Positions 50,042 through 60,616 of a DNA stretch of 64,000 nucleotides are shown here, in pieces; the stretch's first letter is position 1; every line of letters starts with the position of its first letter. The translations under genes and the position numbers were made by a program. The DNA is from Luethyella okanaganae. Its GTDB lineage: Bacteria; Actinomycetota; Actinomycetes; Actinomycetales; Microbacteriaceae. A model generated the notes under the pieces. It worked only from the letters and a program-made list of their open reading frames with translations. It had not been told where the DNA came from and searched no databases. The stretch spans positions 124,001 to 188,000 of the forward strand of contig NZ_JBHSTP010000004.1 of NCBI RefSeq assembly GCF_042660285.1, read 5' to 3'.

Positions 50042-52362
50042 GACCGGTCTCCCCTCTTCTTCACAGCGTAGCGGCCGAAGGAACGCAACGAGACGAGCGC
50101 CAGGATGCGTTGCCGTCTCGAACGGTTCGCGCCGAGGAGCCCGCGCAGCTCGTCGACGGCCTCCCACACCTGTTCGGCATCCTCGGCGGATGGCTCTCCT
50201 GGCGCGAAGACCGCCCGATCGACAGCGGACGCCAGCACGAGCGGAGGCATGCCGCCCATGGCGACAGCGGTCTCACTGCGCGTCGCCGACGGCGGTAGCC
50301 TCACGCCGTGGTCCGTCGCAGAGTCTGCGAACTCACGCCATCCGCCCGCTATCCGCTGCACGGGCGACCCGGCGGTGCGACGCAATCGTCGCCTGCGCAT
50401 CTTGGCAGCGATGATCCCGAGGAACGGGCTCACAAGGATCGCCATGCCGAGGACGGTCCAGCCAGCGAGCCTCGCGATGGCCAGAAGCAAGAGCAGGAGC
50501 GGGTCCACCGTCTCGAGCGGATCCTCCGGGGTGCTCTCAGGCGGCATGAGATTCGGGTCCCGCGGGGTGTCCTCCGCGGGCGGCGGCAGAACCGTCTGCG
50601 GGCGTGAGACGACGGTCGGCTCGTTCGGCTGCTTCTCGGGGATCGCCCGCGGCTCGGGATTCGGATCGATGGTGATCCAGCGTCCGCGGGAGTCCTGTAC
50701 CTCGATCCAGGCGGACACGTCCGAGCCGAGAACTGCGACGACGCCCCTCGAGGACGATGCCGGTGGCACGTATCCGACGACCACGCGAGCGGGGAATCCG
50801 AGCTCCCGCGCCATGAGGGCCGTGACCACCGCATACTGCTCGGCGTCGCCGAGCATCGGCTTGTCGGTGAGCAACTGGGTGATGCGATCTGCGGCGTGTC
50901 CCGAGCGGCTGAACGGCTCGTGCTCGACGATGCCGTGGCTCACATACCCCTCCGTCGCGAGGCCATCGAGCATCTCGGCGAGCCGGCGGCCCTCCGGCGC
51001 GTCGGCCTCCGTCCAGCGATCGAGGGTCTGCCTGAGCCCATCGGGCAGCACGCCGATGGGCGGCAGCACCGCGGTCCCCGGTCGGAGCGCCGAGAGGTCG
51101 TCGACCGCTGCCGGCACGACGGACTCCGCCCGATAGCGATCCCCCTGTCGCAAGCCTCCGAGCACCGCTGCCGTGCCGCTGTTGTCGTTGTAGAAGAAGA
51201 CGTCGCTGAGACGCGACGCATCGTCCGAGGTGAACTCGATGCGCTCGAGCTGCCCCGTTCCCGGAACCCAGACGCCGCGGTATCCCTCGATCGTCACCTC
51301 GATCGTCGTCTCGGTGCCGTCGACTCCGCTCTGATCGAGCCTGTACGGCAACCGGGTGAACGATCCGGATGCGCTCGACACCCGATCGCTGCCGACCGAG
51401 TAGACGACGCCGTCATAGCTGTCGAGGGTCGCGACACGGATACGTCCACCCTCGGGCAGTCCCGAGACCGTGAGCATCCTGGCGTCAGCGCTCCCCGGCC
51501 GCAGGTTGCCGCGGAAGCCGGCGAGCGGGCTCGGATAATCGCGCGGATCGAAGGGTTGCTGCACGTGGCTTCTCGCGACATTGCGCGGTGCGGAGGCAGG
51601 CAGCGCGAGTGTCGCGGCCGTGCCAGCCGCCGCCGCGACCGCGACGACCACTGTGGCACCCACGAGGGTGCGTGCTGTGGCGATGCGGCGATCGGCGGCG
51701 GATTCGATGACACGCGTCGACCGCTGTGAGACGAGACGTACAGCGGCCCGACGGCGCTGCCAGCGGAACCACAGCAGCCAGAACAGCACCACGACGAGCA
51801 GGCCGAGGCCGATCTCGAACGGCGCGGACACCGCGGCGGGGCCGAGGAGGATACCGGCGACGAACAGCACGATCGGCGCGAGCACGGCGAGCTCGCCGAA
51901 ACGCGCGCGAAGCGCGATCGACATGCCGATCGTCACCGTGCCGAGCACGAGCACGAGCGGTGGGACGAGCAGGGTCTGGTATGAGCCGACCGGGAGCACG
52001 ATCGTGAGCAACTGCTTCCAGCTCAAGGCGGTGCCACGCACCAGTTCGACGAATCCGTCGGCGGACGGGAGGATTCCCGCCGCCATCGATGGGACCGCGA
52101 GCGGCACTCCTGCGACGAGGTAGGAGCCGACGGTCGCCAGCAGCACGACGTAGGACGGCCAGCGGAAGACCGCGCCGAGTGTCGCGATCACGATGCCGAG
52201 CGCAGTGGCAGAGCCCACGAGCACGAGGAACGCCGCACTCTCGTAGACGGGCCAGAGGGGCGACACGGCGATGAGACTCGCCAGGGCCAGAGCTGCCGCG
52301 TTCACGAGGACGAATCCGACGCCCGGCCTGCGCCGCTTCGGCTGCGTCTGGCTCATGACCAT
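50038..52362 (-). CDS. transglutaminase-like membrane protein, catalytic residues lost
   Basis: 774 residues. About seven helices lie in the first ~215 residues, then an extracellular transglutaminase-like domain, a last helix near residue 630 (LLLLLLAIARLAGWTVLGMAIL) and a cytoplasmic tail. This is the TgpA-like layout. The nucleophile position reads GDAEQYA (about residue 505) instead of GDCEQ, and the His position reads VSAWIEV instead of HAWVEV; only the Asp in ITIDPNP remains. It is therefore probably not an active thiol enzyme. The start is ATG at 52362, four bases after the DUF58 stop, or 52356. Confidence 0.85.
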   Translation of the reverse strand: MVMSQTQPKRRRPGVGFVLVNAAALALASLIAVSPLWPVYESAAFLVLVGSATALGIVIATLGAVFRWPSYVVLLATVGSYLVAGVPLAVPSMAAGILPSADGFVELVRGTALSWKQLLTIVLPVGSYQTLLVPPLVLVLGTVTIGMSIALRARFGELAVLAPIVLFVAGILLGPAAVSAPFEIGLGLLVVVLFWLLWFRWQRRRAAVRLVSQRSTRVIESAADRRIATARTLVGATVVVAVAAAAGTAATLALPASAPRNVARSHVQQPFDPRDYPSPLAGFRGNLRPGSADARMLTVSGLPEGGRIRVATLDSYDGVVYSVGSDRVSSASGSFTRLPYRLDQSGVDGTETTIEVTIEGYRGVWVPGTGQLERIEFTSDDASRLSDVFFYNDNSGTAAVLGGLRQGDRYRAESVVPAAVDDLSALRPGTAVLPPIGVLPDGLRQTLDRWTEADAPEGRRLAEMLDGLATEGYVSHGIVEHEPFSRSGHAADRITQLLTDKPMLGDAEQYAVVTALMARELGFPARVVVGYVPPASSSRGVVAVLGSDVSAWIEVQDSRGRWITIDPNPEPRAIPEKQPNEPTVVSRPQTVLPPPAEDTPRDPNLMPPESTPEDPLETVDPLLLLLLAIARLAGWTVLGMAILVSPFLGIIAAKMRRRRLRRTAGSPVQRIAGGWREFADSATDHGVRLPPSATRSETAVAMGGMPPLVLASAVDRAVFAPGEPSAEDAEQVWEAVDELRGLLGANRSRRQRILALVSLRSFGRYAVKKRGDRS

Positions 52363-52366
52363 CCCG

Positions 52367-53704
52367 TCATGCGGCGGCCGACCGCGCGAGCGACTTTTGC
52401 AGATCGTCGAGGAAGCCGATCGTCAGCACGCTGAGCCCGGCGACTCGGCGCAGGCTGGGAACCATGCCGGGGTCGCACACGATCGCGACGACCTCGACTC
52501 CGAGGGGGAAGCTCGTCGACGCCATGCGCAATTGACCCACCGTGGTTGTGGAGCCGCAGACGAGGAAGGCGACCGAGATGCCTGCGACGCTCTCGGCGGC
52601 GACCCGAGCGAGTGCGACGAGAGAGGCGGCCGCTGGATCCGTGTCGACGGCGCTCAATGAGTCGAGGAGTCTGATGCGGCTCACGGTGTCAAGGGTCCTC
52701 ATGGCCGGATCGCGCCGCCGGATGAACTCCGTGACGGCCCCGCTGGCCACGACCGACACGGTCCTCGCGTCGCGGATGGCGCGGACACCGAGGGATCCCG
52801 CCGCACTCACGGCGAGTTCGAACTCCTCCTCGTTCGCGTAGTCGGCCTCGGCGAGGGTGATGGCCACCATGAGATGGCTGCGGCGGCTCTCCTCGAACTG
52901 GCGCACCATGAAGGTTCCGGTCTTGGCAGTGCTCTTCCAATGGATGAACCGGCGTTCGTCGCCCGGCGCGTACTCGCGTAGGGCATGGAACGACACGTCG
53001 CTCGGCGTGAGGTCGCGGGTGGGGTGGCCTTCGAGGTCCCGGATGAACCCCGTGCTGGTGCTGGGGATCGGGATCGTGCGCGGGTGCACGTAGAGTTCGA
53101 CGACCTCTGACCAGACGAGCTCACGACGCAGCAGGCCGACCGGATCGGCGCGTACGGTACGAACGGGTCCGATCGGCACGATGCCGCGGCGTACGGCGGG
53201 CACGACGAAGACGTCGTCGAAGGCCGCCCCCTTCGCAAGGCCCGGCATCGCGAATTCGGCGAGCCCCGCGCCGACCGGGATCTCCACATTCACTCCGGGA
53301 AGGCGGCGACGTGATGGATTCCGCACGACGATCTGGGCGGGGGCCTTATCACCGACGACGACGCGGTTGACGGGCATCGAGAGACTGATGCTATACGCGT
53401 TCCGGCCGATCAGGTGGAGCAGGGCGACGAGGACCAGCACCAGGCAAGTCCAGGCGATGACGACGAACTCCGCCCAGCCGAGGCCGTAGCCGACGACGAA
53501 GCAGAGCACCGTGGCCCCGGCGACGCACAAGCCGAGCGGAGTGACGACGGAGCCGACGAGACGTCCCCAGCGCACGAACGCCGAGCGCGCCGAGCGGGCG
53601 AAGCGCACGATGGCGACGATCGCATCGGTCAGCTTTCCGTCGTGCGGATCGTCCCCACGCGAGCGGGGAGCGATCGTCGACTCGGAGGGAGCGGCTTGAC
53701 TCAC
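52367..53704 (-). CDS. DUF58 protein
   Basis: 445 residues. Two N-terminal helices (VVTPLGLCVAGATVLCFVVGY and FVVIAWTCLVLVLVALLHLIG) are followed by a beta-rich part. The DUF58 signature is FHALREYAPGDERRFIHWKSTAKTGTFMVRQFEE near residue 245, then a von Willebrand A-like part without a clear MIDAS. DUF58 proteins almost always accompany MoxR ATPases and transglutaminase-like proteins, as here. GTG at 53704 overlaps the moxR stop. Confidence 0.9.
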   Translation of the reverse strand: MSQAAPSESTIAPRSRGDDPHDGKLTDAIVAIVRFARSARSAFVRWGRLVGSVVTPLGLCVAGATVLCFVVGYGLGWAEFVVIAWTCLVLVLVALLHLIGRNAYSISLSMPVNRVVVGDKAPAQIVVRNPSRRRLPGVNVEIPVGAGLAEFAMPGLAKGAAFDDVFVVPAVRRGIVPIGPVRTVRADPVGLLRRELVWSEVVELYVHPRTIPIPSTSTGFIRDLEGHPTRDLTPSDVSFHALREYAPGDERRFIHWKSTAKTGTFMVRQFEESRRSHLMVAITLAEADYANEEEFELAVSAAGSLGVRAIRDARTVSVVASGAVTEFIRRRDPAMRTLDTVSRIRLLDSLSAVDTDPAAASLVALARVAAESVAGISVAFLVCGSTTTVGQLRMASTSFPLGVEVVAIVCDPGMVPSLRRVAGLSVLTIGFLDDLQKSLARSAAA

Positions 53705-54672
53705 ACCGCCTGCCTGTCGCTCGGCGGCGGAGTCTCGATCAGTAGCTGGGAGATCACCCTCGAGGTGGTCACGCCGTCGAACTCCGCCTCCGGGTCCAAC
53801 ACGAGACGATGCGCGAGCACGGGCTCCGCGAGCGACTTGACGTCGTCGGGGAGCACGTAATGGCGTCCGTTTGCCGCCGCGAGGGTCTTCGCGGTGCGGA
53901 TGAGAGCGAGCGCGCCGCGCACGCTCGCGCCGAGACGGACCTCCTGTGCCCCGCGTGTGGCGTCGACGAGGCGCGATACGTAGTCGTTGACGGTCGGGTC
54001 CACGTGCACCCTTCGGGCCAACGCCGCCATCTCGACGACGGTCTCGGCGGAAATCACCGACGGCACACTCGTGTCGTGCGCCCGGTGATCCGCCCCTTCG
54101 AGGATGCGGATGGTCGCCGCGTGATCCGGATACCCGATCGACGTCTTCATGATGAAGCGGTCGAGCTGAGCCTCCGGAAGCCGGTAGGTGCCTGCCTGCT
54201 CGATCGGGTTCTGCGTCGCGATCACCATGAACGGCACCGCGACGCGGTGCGTCACACCGTCGACGGTGATCTGCTCCTCCTCCATCACCTCGAGCAGTGC
54301 GGACTGCGTCTTCGGGCTCGCACGGTTGATCTCGTCGGCCAGCACGATGTTCGCGAAGACGGGACCACGGTGGAACTCGAACGCAGCACTGCGCTGGTCG
54401 TAGACGCTCACCCCGGTGATGTCACCCGGGAGCAGGTCGGGAGTGAACTGGACCCGGTTGCTGGTTCCCGCAACACTCTGAGCCATCGCCCGTGCGAGAG
54501 AGGTCTTGCCCGTTCCCGGAACGTCCTCCAGCAGCAGGTGACCCTCGCTGAGCAGCGCGGCGAACGACAGCCGGATGACGTGGGTCTTGCCGAGGAGGAC
54601 CTTCTCGACGCCACCGACCAGGCGATCGAACACCTCGGCGAACCAGGATGCCTGCTCCGGGGTCATCGTCAC
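53701..54672 (-). CDS. MoxR-family AAA+ ATPase
   Basis: 323 residues. Walker A is EDVPGTGKTSLARAMA near residue 52, Walker B is VLADEINRASPKTQSALLEVMEE near 110, and the sensor is ATQNPIEQAGTYRLPEAQLDRF. MoxR proteins act as chaperones that activate partner complexes. GTG at 54672 is preferred since GAGGAG lies five bases upstream; ATG at 54666 is possible. It follows the giant Fn3 gene after 46 bp. Confidence 0.93.
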   Translation of the reverse strand: MTMTPEQASWFAEVFDRLVGGVEKVLLGKTHVIRLSFAALLSEGHLLLEDVPGTGKTSLARAMAQSVAGTSNRVQFTPDLLPGDITGVSVYDQRSAAFEFHRGPVFANIVLADEINRASPKTQSALLEVMEEEQITVDGVTHRVAVPFMVIATQNPIEQAGTYRLPEAQLDRFIMKTSIGYPDHAATIRILEGADHRAHDTSVPSVISAETVVEMAALARRVHVDPTVNDYVSRLVDATRGAQEVRLGASVRGALALIRTAKTLAAANGRHYVLPDDVKSLAEPVLAHRLVLDPEAEFDGVTTSRVISQLLIETPPPSDRQAV

Positions 54673-54718
54673 TGCCACTCCTCTTCTCGCGTCACTGTTT
54701 CTCTCGTCGTTGTCGTCG

Positions 54719-57700
54719 TCACCGCGTCTGCACGTAACGACGCGATTGGCCGGCGACCTCGACTTCCAACCATACGGATTGCCCAGCGCCGGGCGCCGTC
54801 GGCAGAGTACAGCTGTTCGGCGTGTCGGCGGCCGCTCCGGCAGTGTTCTGCCCGGTCCCGCAACGGAATGTCGCGGGATACGCCGCGGTGTTGTCAGGGG
54901 CGTTCGTCCACGTCCACTGGTGCGCCGCCTCGCCCCATTGCCTGCTTGGAAGCTCGAAAGTGAGCGACGGCTGCGGCGACGCCGGGTACACCCCCGACCA
55001 TGCTCCACAGGTGTTCCACGGGCTGCATGCCTGCAGCTTGAATCGGACCGCTTCGCCCCAGGGGCGGCCGAGGAGGTCGTGCGCCCACCCCGTTCCGCCG
55101 AACTCGACGACGGGCCCGATCGCCGTCCCTGAGCCGTCGACAGCCTGAATCTTGTAGTGGCCACGGTAGCGCGAGTTCACGTCGTTGATCCGGAGGTCCC
55201 AGAGATAGTCGCTGTAGGCGGCCATGAACGTGCTCACACCCGTGATTCCACCGGGGCCTGGACGCAGCTCGTCGCCCGCGACAACCGTATGCGCGCATCC
55301 GGCGGCATTGTAGCCCCACACGACGAAGTTATAGCGGGTATTCTCGGCGATGAGGCCGGTGAACGTCATGCTCGTGGTGCCGGCCCCCACAGAATGGGTC
55401 TCCTTGACATTGCCGCCGTTGACCGGCGCCGTCACCGTGCCGGGTGCAGGCTGGCTCACGGTGCACGCCTGTGCACCGGTGGGGACTTCGTCGTTGTTGT
55501 CCACGAGTTGCTGAACGAAATAACCGCCGATGCCGTTCGGGTCGCCGTTCGCGTCGAAAGGCCCCCAACTCACCGTCATCGTGCCGCTGTCGCGATCGCT
55601 CGCGACCGTGATGCCGCGCTCCACCGCTGCGCCGAAGGGAATCCCAGAGCCCTGCGTCTGCTGCCAGGAGGAGAGCGCCGGATACGCCTGGTTACGAGCA
55701 CTCACAGAGAACTGCATCGTGCTGCCGTTCGCGAGACCCATCCGGTCGACACTGCAACGCGACGCCGTGCAGATCGAAGACGCCGAGAGCTCGCCAAGAG
55801 GCTCCCCGCCGACGGTCACGACGTAGTGGGACACGGGGGTTCCACCGCCAGGGGTCACGACCGGGTTCCACGACATCCGGAGTCCGCCATCGAGCGGGGC
55901 CGACGAGACGCCTGTCGGCGCGGGCGGGACCACATCGGACCAGGCGACCTCCGAGGTCGTCGCGGGATCGGACGCCCCGATCGCGTTGCGGGCCGTCACC
56001 TGAACGCGCACCCGGTTCGCCTCGCCGTTGCCGGGCGTCGCCACCTCGCATGTCGTCGCCCGGCACGCTGTCGAGCCGACGACGGCGCCTGATGCCGGAT
56101 CGAGGAGAGCGACGTCGTAGCCCGAGATCGCGGAATTGTTGAAGGCAGCAGCGTCGAAGGCGATCGTGAGGGCCCGATCCCCGTAGCCGGTCACCCTCAG
56201 ATTCGTCACCGGGTCCGGGCGGTCCTGCACGGAGATGCGCACGGTCCCCCAGGCGAAACGGTCGGGATCGTTCGTCGCATCCGCCACCTGGTACTGCAGG
56301 TTCGTATCGACGGGCGCGGCCGTCGGTGCGACCGTCACGGTGAGCCTGCTGCGATCCTCGCTCGGAACGATGGACACTCCGGCAGGAATTCCCCCGTCGA
56401 TACCACGCACCCCGACGACCCGCAGCGGCACCTTCGGGAACGGGTTCGTCGCGGTGTCGTTGTCGAGAACGTCGATCACCGTGGTCCGCCCTCGTGGCAC
56501 GATCTGGCTGTCGGACGCCGGAACCGCGAGCGGCCGGGTCGAGGGCACCACGCGCAGCTCGATGCGACCCGCTTGACCTTGGTTGACCGCGTCGCCCACT
56601 CCCAGGATGATCGAGCTCTGGCTCCCCTTGCTCGCCCTCTCGGTCGCGTGCAGGGTGAGCTGCTGCCCATCGAGCCGGTAGTCGAAGGCATCCGGCTTGG
56701 GTTCGAGCACCGAGAAGACGAGTTCGCGCTGGTCGTCGGGGTACGGATAGTTCGTGAGCTTCAGCAGCTCGATCGTCTTGGACTGGTCCGGCTCGAAGTC
56801 GATGACTCCCCCGACGAACACGGGCGGCTGGTTCTCGCGCGGCGTCACCGTGATCGGCAGCACGATCGTCGCTGTTCGGCCGTTCGGGTCGTCGGCCGAC
56901 GACCCGTCGGTGACCTCGAACGAGATGGATGCCGGACCGTAGTACTTGTCAGCGCTCGTGAAGCGCACGGTTTTGTCGTCGACGACGAGGTCGGAGCCGT
57001 CGGAATGGGTCGAGCGCACGGTTCCGGCATCCGTCAGCCGCACGTCCTTGCCGCCGACCGCGACAACGTAGTCGTTGATGTGGATCGTGAGGGTGTCCTC
57101 GCTCGCGACGGTGAGCTTCGGCATGTTCCTGCGCAGTTGCGGCAGTGCGTCGTCGAAGCCTGGGACCCAGATGAAGGCGTATGAGACGATCGTCGGATCC
57201 TCGGGGTGGGAGACGGCGAATGGGATGATCTGACTCGCGTCGCCGACCGTGACCCGGATGCGCTTGTTGCCGGTGACCGTGGCGTTTCGTTCGTAGTCGG
57301 GAAGCAGGGACAACCCGAGCTGCTTGGGTGATCCGTCGGCGAAGAACACCTTGGCGAGCACATCGACGTCGACGGTCTCGCGTCCGAGCACCTCGGAGAG
57401 GGCCAGCACAGTGTCCCGCGCATCGGGTCGGGAGAGCGGGGCGTCCTTCCTGACGATGACGGTGAGGAAGTTGGAGCTCGTGCCGCCGCGTTCGTTCTGG
57501 ATCTCGTAGATGAAGCCGTACCGTCCTTCGGCGGCCGGCGCGGTGACCCGCACCGTGTCGTCGACGACCTTCGCGCTCGCGCCCTCTGTCGTCGCCTCGA
57601 CGCCCGTGATGCTCAACGACCCGCCGTCGGGATCCGAGTCGTTGCCCAGCACGCGCACGGAGACGGTGCTTCCCGGACGCATCGCGATCTCGTCCTCCAC

Positions 57701-60616
57701 CGCGACCGGGTTGTGGGCGCCATCGAGGCGTGAGCTGATGCCGACACGGACCGTGCCGGTGGCTCGCGCGCCGAGCGCATCGATCACCGAGTAGCCGAAG
57801 GAGTCGGTGCCGGCCGAGTACTCGCCCGCCTCGTACTCGATCCAGTCGGGTCCGACACCGACGACCGCGCCTTTCTCGGGGTTCGTCTCCTGCCCGAGCA
57901 GTTGCACGGAATCGCCGTCAGGGTCGATCCCGGTCAGCGGGACACGGATGCGGACGGTGTCGCCGGAGAGCACGCGGGCCGTCACCGTCTTCGGCACTGG
58001 CGGCGTGTTCGACGCGGCATCCGCCTCGCGCACGGAGATGCGCACCTCGGCGCTCGCGTACTGTCCGTCTGGCGCGTCCACCTGGTAGACGGCCGTGTAG
58101 TTTCCCGGCTCCTTCGGCGCGAGGTAGCGCAGCACGGAACCAGAGGAGAACAACAGGCCGGCGTCAGCGGGAAGCGCCGTGGGAAGCGTCGGATTGAGCG
58201 TGAGCGGGTCGCCGTCGGGATGCTCGTCGTTGTCGAGCACGGGGATGTCGATGACGTCGCCGACCCGCACCGAGACGGAGTCGGCGGTGGCGACCGGCGC
58301 CTGCTTGCGCGCGGGGGCCGGCACCTCGATGACGGTCACCGATCCGTCCGCCTCCGCGAGTCCGTTGCTCACGCGGTAGCCGAACGTCGACGAGCCGTTC
58401 TCGAGTGGTCTGGTCAGGGTGATGCGCAGCAGACGCTGCTCGAGGATCTCGACCCGCATCCCGCTCGCGGGCGGCACGTCGCGCACACCGGTGACGAGCA
58501 GCACGCCGCCCGTCGGGTCGATGTCCGTCGCGAGCACGTCGACGGCCGCCGAGCCCTGGGCACGCACGAACGCAGTATGCGGCACCGTGATGGGGCGGGT
58601 AGGGCCGTTCGGGATGGGGTCGACGTCGATGCGGACGAGTCCCGTCGCGGTCTGCTGTCCGTCCGTGACCGCATACTCGATGTAATGGGTGCGCACGGCG
58701 TCGCTGACGAACCGGAAGGTCCCGCCGTCGAAGTCGGGGGTGATGGTCACGTCGGGCTTGGCCGGCACGCTGCTCAAGCGGATGTCGCCGCTGCCGCCGC
58801 GCACGTGACCCAACGGCGACACCGTGATCTCCTGACCCGCGTAGGTGCGCTGGGCGAAGGACTCTGCCACGATCGGGACGGCACCACTCGGTTTGACCGT
58901 GACAAGCAGGCTGCCGGTCGCCTCATCACGCCCGTCTGAGACGACGAGGCCGAGTTGCCTCGACTCGCCGTCGCCACCGGCATCGGTGAAGATCACCGTC
59001 CCGTCCGGTTTGAACCCGATGCCGTCTGGTGCCGGCGCCGTCGCGGAGACCAAGAAGAAAGGATCTCCGTCGGGATCAATCCAGTCCCCGAGCACCTGGG
59101 TCGTGACCCGGCCTCCTGACTGCACGGTCGCCTTCGTCGTCCGCAGCTGCTGCGGAGGTGAGTTCTCCTCGTCGGAGCGCACCGTCACCGTCACCACGGC
59201 CGACGCCACTCCGCCACGACCGTCACTGATCGTATAGCCGAAGCTCAGGGTTCCAGACGCCTCTGGCGGCAGCGTCAGCTGAAGCTGCTGCCGGTTGCTG
59301 ACGAGATCGATGCGGCCGAGCTCGACCGCGGGCGGGCTGATCTCGCTGATCACGAGCACGTCGCCGTTCGGGTCGAAGTCGTTGAAAAGAACAGGCAGGG
59401 TGGTGGTCTTCCCCGGCCTGGCACCGAAACTGTCGTCGACGGCCACCGGTGGCACCTGGGTCTTCTCGAACTCCGGCGGGGTCTCCTGGTCGTTCTCCTC
59501 GACGCGCTGCTCGTCGTGGTCTCGCACGATGAGGTCGTCCCAGTTGTCGATCAGTTGGTTGTCGCGCTGAACCGCCCAGCTCGCCCCACCGCGCGCGTCG
59601 TTGAGCACGACCGTGCGCCCGTTCGTGCGAAAGACGAGGCGGGCGCTCGGCCCGATGCCGTCGATCGTCGAGATCGTGCCATCACGGTCGTCACCGCAGC
59701 GCTGCCAGACGGTGGAATCGGCCCACGCCGCATGCACACATCCCTCTGCGACCACGGGCGCCGCCGGGTCGCCGCTGCGGCCGGTCACGAGTTCGAGCGG
59801 CTCGCCCCCGTCCGGCACGAACAGCAGACCGCCGTGGTGGGCGAGGTAGACGCCACCGGCTGAGACCGATGCCTGTTGCAGTTGCGGCGTGTCCGTCACG
59901 CCGAGGAACGGGGCAAGGTCGACGACCCTGTCCTCGAAGATCACAGTGCGTGTCGTCACGTCGAGCAGAGCCCACCGTCCAGCGGTGCTCGTCAGCTGCA
60001 CGACGTCGTCTTGCTCAACCCCCTCGACGAGCCGGGTCGTGACGACCTCTCCGCTCGCGCCATCCGCCTGCACGAGGTCGCCGGTCGACGGCGTGAAGGA
60101 GAAGATCACACCGCTCGCATCGACACTCATGATCGAGCCGGAGCCGAGTGCGAGCTGCGGCGTCGACTCGCTGTCGAAGTCGGGGAGCTCGTCGACGGGA
60201 ACGCTCCACACGTTCCCGTCTGACTGTACGATCACGTTCGAGCCGGCGAGCGCCACCCCAGGGTCGACGGGCGGCAATGGGACGCTCTCCGTGAGCTCTG
60301 ACGTCGCCGGGTCGACGATATCGACCGAGTTGTTACCCCGATCGAGCACGAGCACGGTCCCGCCCTGCTGCACGACCTCGAGGTTCGAGCCGGAGGAGTC
60401 CACGACCGTGTTCAACTCGAGCACTTCCGTGTTCGCGCGCCCGACGACCTGCCTTTGCCCATTGGTCACCCAGATGCCCGCATCGCCGAGGTCCATGCGC
60501 TGCGCGGTATAGCCGCCAGAAGCGACGGCGACCCCTGCGACGAGGGCGAGCACGGCCATGCTGCTTACCGCCGTGGTGACGAGCGAGCGATGCTGGGACA
60601 GCCACGCCATGATCAC
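54719..60616 (-). CDS. giant Ig-like/Fn3 surface protein
   Basis: 1965 residues. One N-terminal helix (LVTTAVSSMAVLALVAGVAVAS) anchors it, with the rest outside. Residues ~40–390 look like a beta-propeller-type repeat domain (IWVTNGQRQVVGRAN, LVLDRGNNSVDIVDPATS). Residues ~392–1460 carry about eleven tandem Ig-like modules of the PVAVDDS...VLxNDxDPDGD type. Fibronectin type III modules follow (from ~1465) with Cys pairs near the C-terminus. GTG at 60616 overlaps the kinase stop (GTGA). It is likely an adhesin, wall-spanning receptor or scaffold. In bifidobacteria the fn3 gene sits in the same position after a kinase. Confidence 0.88.
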   Translation of the reverse strand: MIMAWLSQHRSLVTTAVSSMAVLALVAGVAVASGGYTAQRMDLGDAGIWVTNGQRQVVGRANTEVLELNTVVDSSGSNLEVVQQGGTVLVLDRGNNSVDIVDPATSELTESVPLPPVDPGVALAGSNVIVQSDGNVWSVPVDELPDFDSESTPQLALGSGSIMSVDASGVIFSFTPSTGDLVQADGASGEVVTTRLVEGVEQDDVVQLTSTAGRWALLDVTTRTVIFEDRVVDLAPFLGVTDTPQLQQASVSAGGVYLAHHGGLLFVPDGGEPLELVTGRSGDPAAPVVAEGCVHAAWADSTVWQRCGDDRDGTISTIDGIGPSARLVFRTNGRTVVLNDARGGASWAVQRDNQLIDNWDDLIVRDHDEQRVEENDQETPPEFEKTQVPPVAVDDSFGARPGKTTTLPVLFNDFDPNGDVLVISEISPPAVELGRIDLVSNRQQLQLTLPPEASGTLSFGYTISDGRGGVASAVVTVTVRSDEENSPPQQLRTTKATVQSGGRVTTQVLGDWIDPDGDPFFLVSATAPAPDGIGFKPDGTVIFTDAGGDGESRQLGLVVSDGRDEATGSLLVTVKPSGAVPIVAESFAQRTYAGQEITVSPLGHVRGGSGDIRLSSVPAKPDVTITPDFDGGTFRFVSDAVRTHYIEYAVTDGQQTATGLVRIDVDPIPNGPTRPITVPHTAFVRAQGSAAVDVLATDIDPTGGVLLVTGVRDVPPASGMRVEILEQRLLRITLTRPLENGSSTFGYRVSNGLAEADGSVTVIEVPAPARKQAPVATADSVSVRVGDVIDIPVLDNDEHPDGDPLTLNPTLPTALPADAGLLFSSGSVLRYLAPKEPGNYTAVYQVDAPDGQYASAEVRISVREADAASNTPPVPKTVTARVLSGDTVRIRVPLTGIDPDGDSVQLLGQETNPEKGAVVGVGPDWIEYEAGEYSAGTDSFGYSVIDALGARATGTVRVGISSRLDGAHNPVAVEDEIAMRPGSTVSVRVLGNDSDPDGGSLSITGVEATTEGASAKVVDDTVRVTAPAAEGRYGFIYEIQNERGGTSSNFLTVIVRKDAPLSRPDARDTVLALSEVLGRETVDVDVLAKVFFADGSPKQLGLSLLPDYERNATVTGNKRIRVTVGDASQIIPFAVSHPEDPTIVSYAFIWVPGFDDALPQLRRNMPKLTVASEDTLTIHINDYVVAVGGKDVRLTDAGTVRSTHSDGSDLVVDDKTVRFTSADKYYGPASISFEVTDGSSADDPNGRTATIVLPITVTPRENQPPVFVGGVIDFEPDQSKTIELLKLTNYPYPDDQRELVFSVLEPKPDAFDYRLDGQQLTLHATERASKGSQSSIILGVGDAVNQGQAGRIELRVVPSTRPLAVPASDSQIVPRGRTTVIDVLDNDTATNPFPKVPLRVVGVRGIDGGIPAGVSIVPSEDRSRLTVTVAPTAAPVDTNLQYQVADATNDPDRFAWGTVRISVQDRPDPVTNLRVTGYGDRALTIAFDAAAFNNSAISGYDVALLDPASGAVVGSTACRATTCEVATPGNGEANRVRVQVTARNAIGASDPATTSEVAWSDVVPPAPTGVSSAPLDGGLRMSWNPVVTPGGGTPVSHYVVTVGGEPLGELSASSICTASRCSVDRMGLANGSTMQFSVSARNQAYPALSSWQQTQGSGIPFGAAVERGITVASDRDSGTMTVSWGPFDANGDPNGIGGYFVQQLVDNNDEVPTGAQACTVSQPAPGTVTAPVNGGNVKETHSVGAGTTSMTFTGLIAENTRYNFVVWGYNAAGCAHTVVAGDELRPGPGGITGVSTFMAAYSDYLWDLRINDVNSRYRGHYKIQAVDGSGTAIGPVVEFGGTGWAHDLLGRPWGEAVRFKLQACSPWNTCGAWSGVYPASPQPSLTFELPSRQWGEAAHQWTWTNAPDNTAAYPATFRCGTGQNTAGAAADTPNSCTLPTAPGAGQSVWLEVEVAGQSRRYVQTR

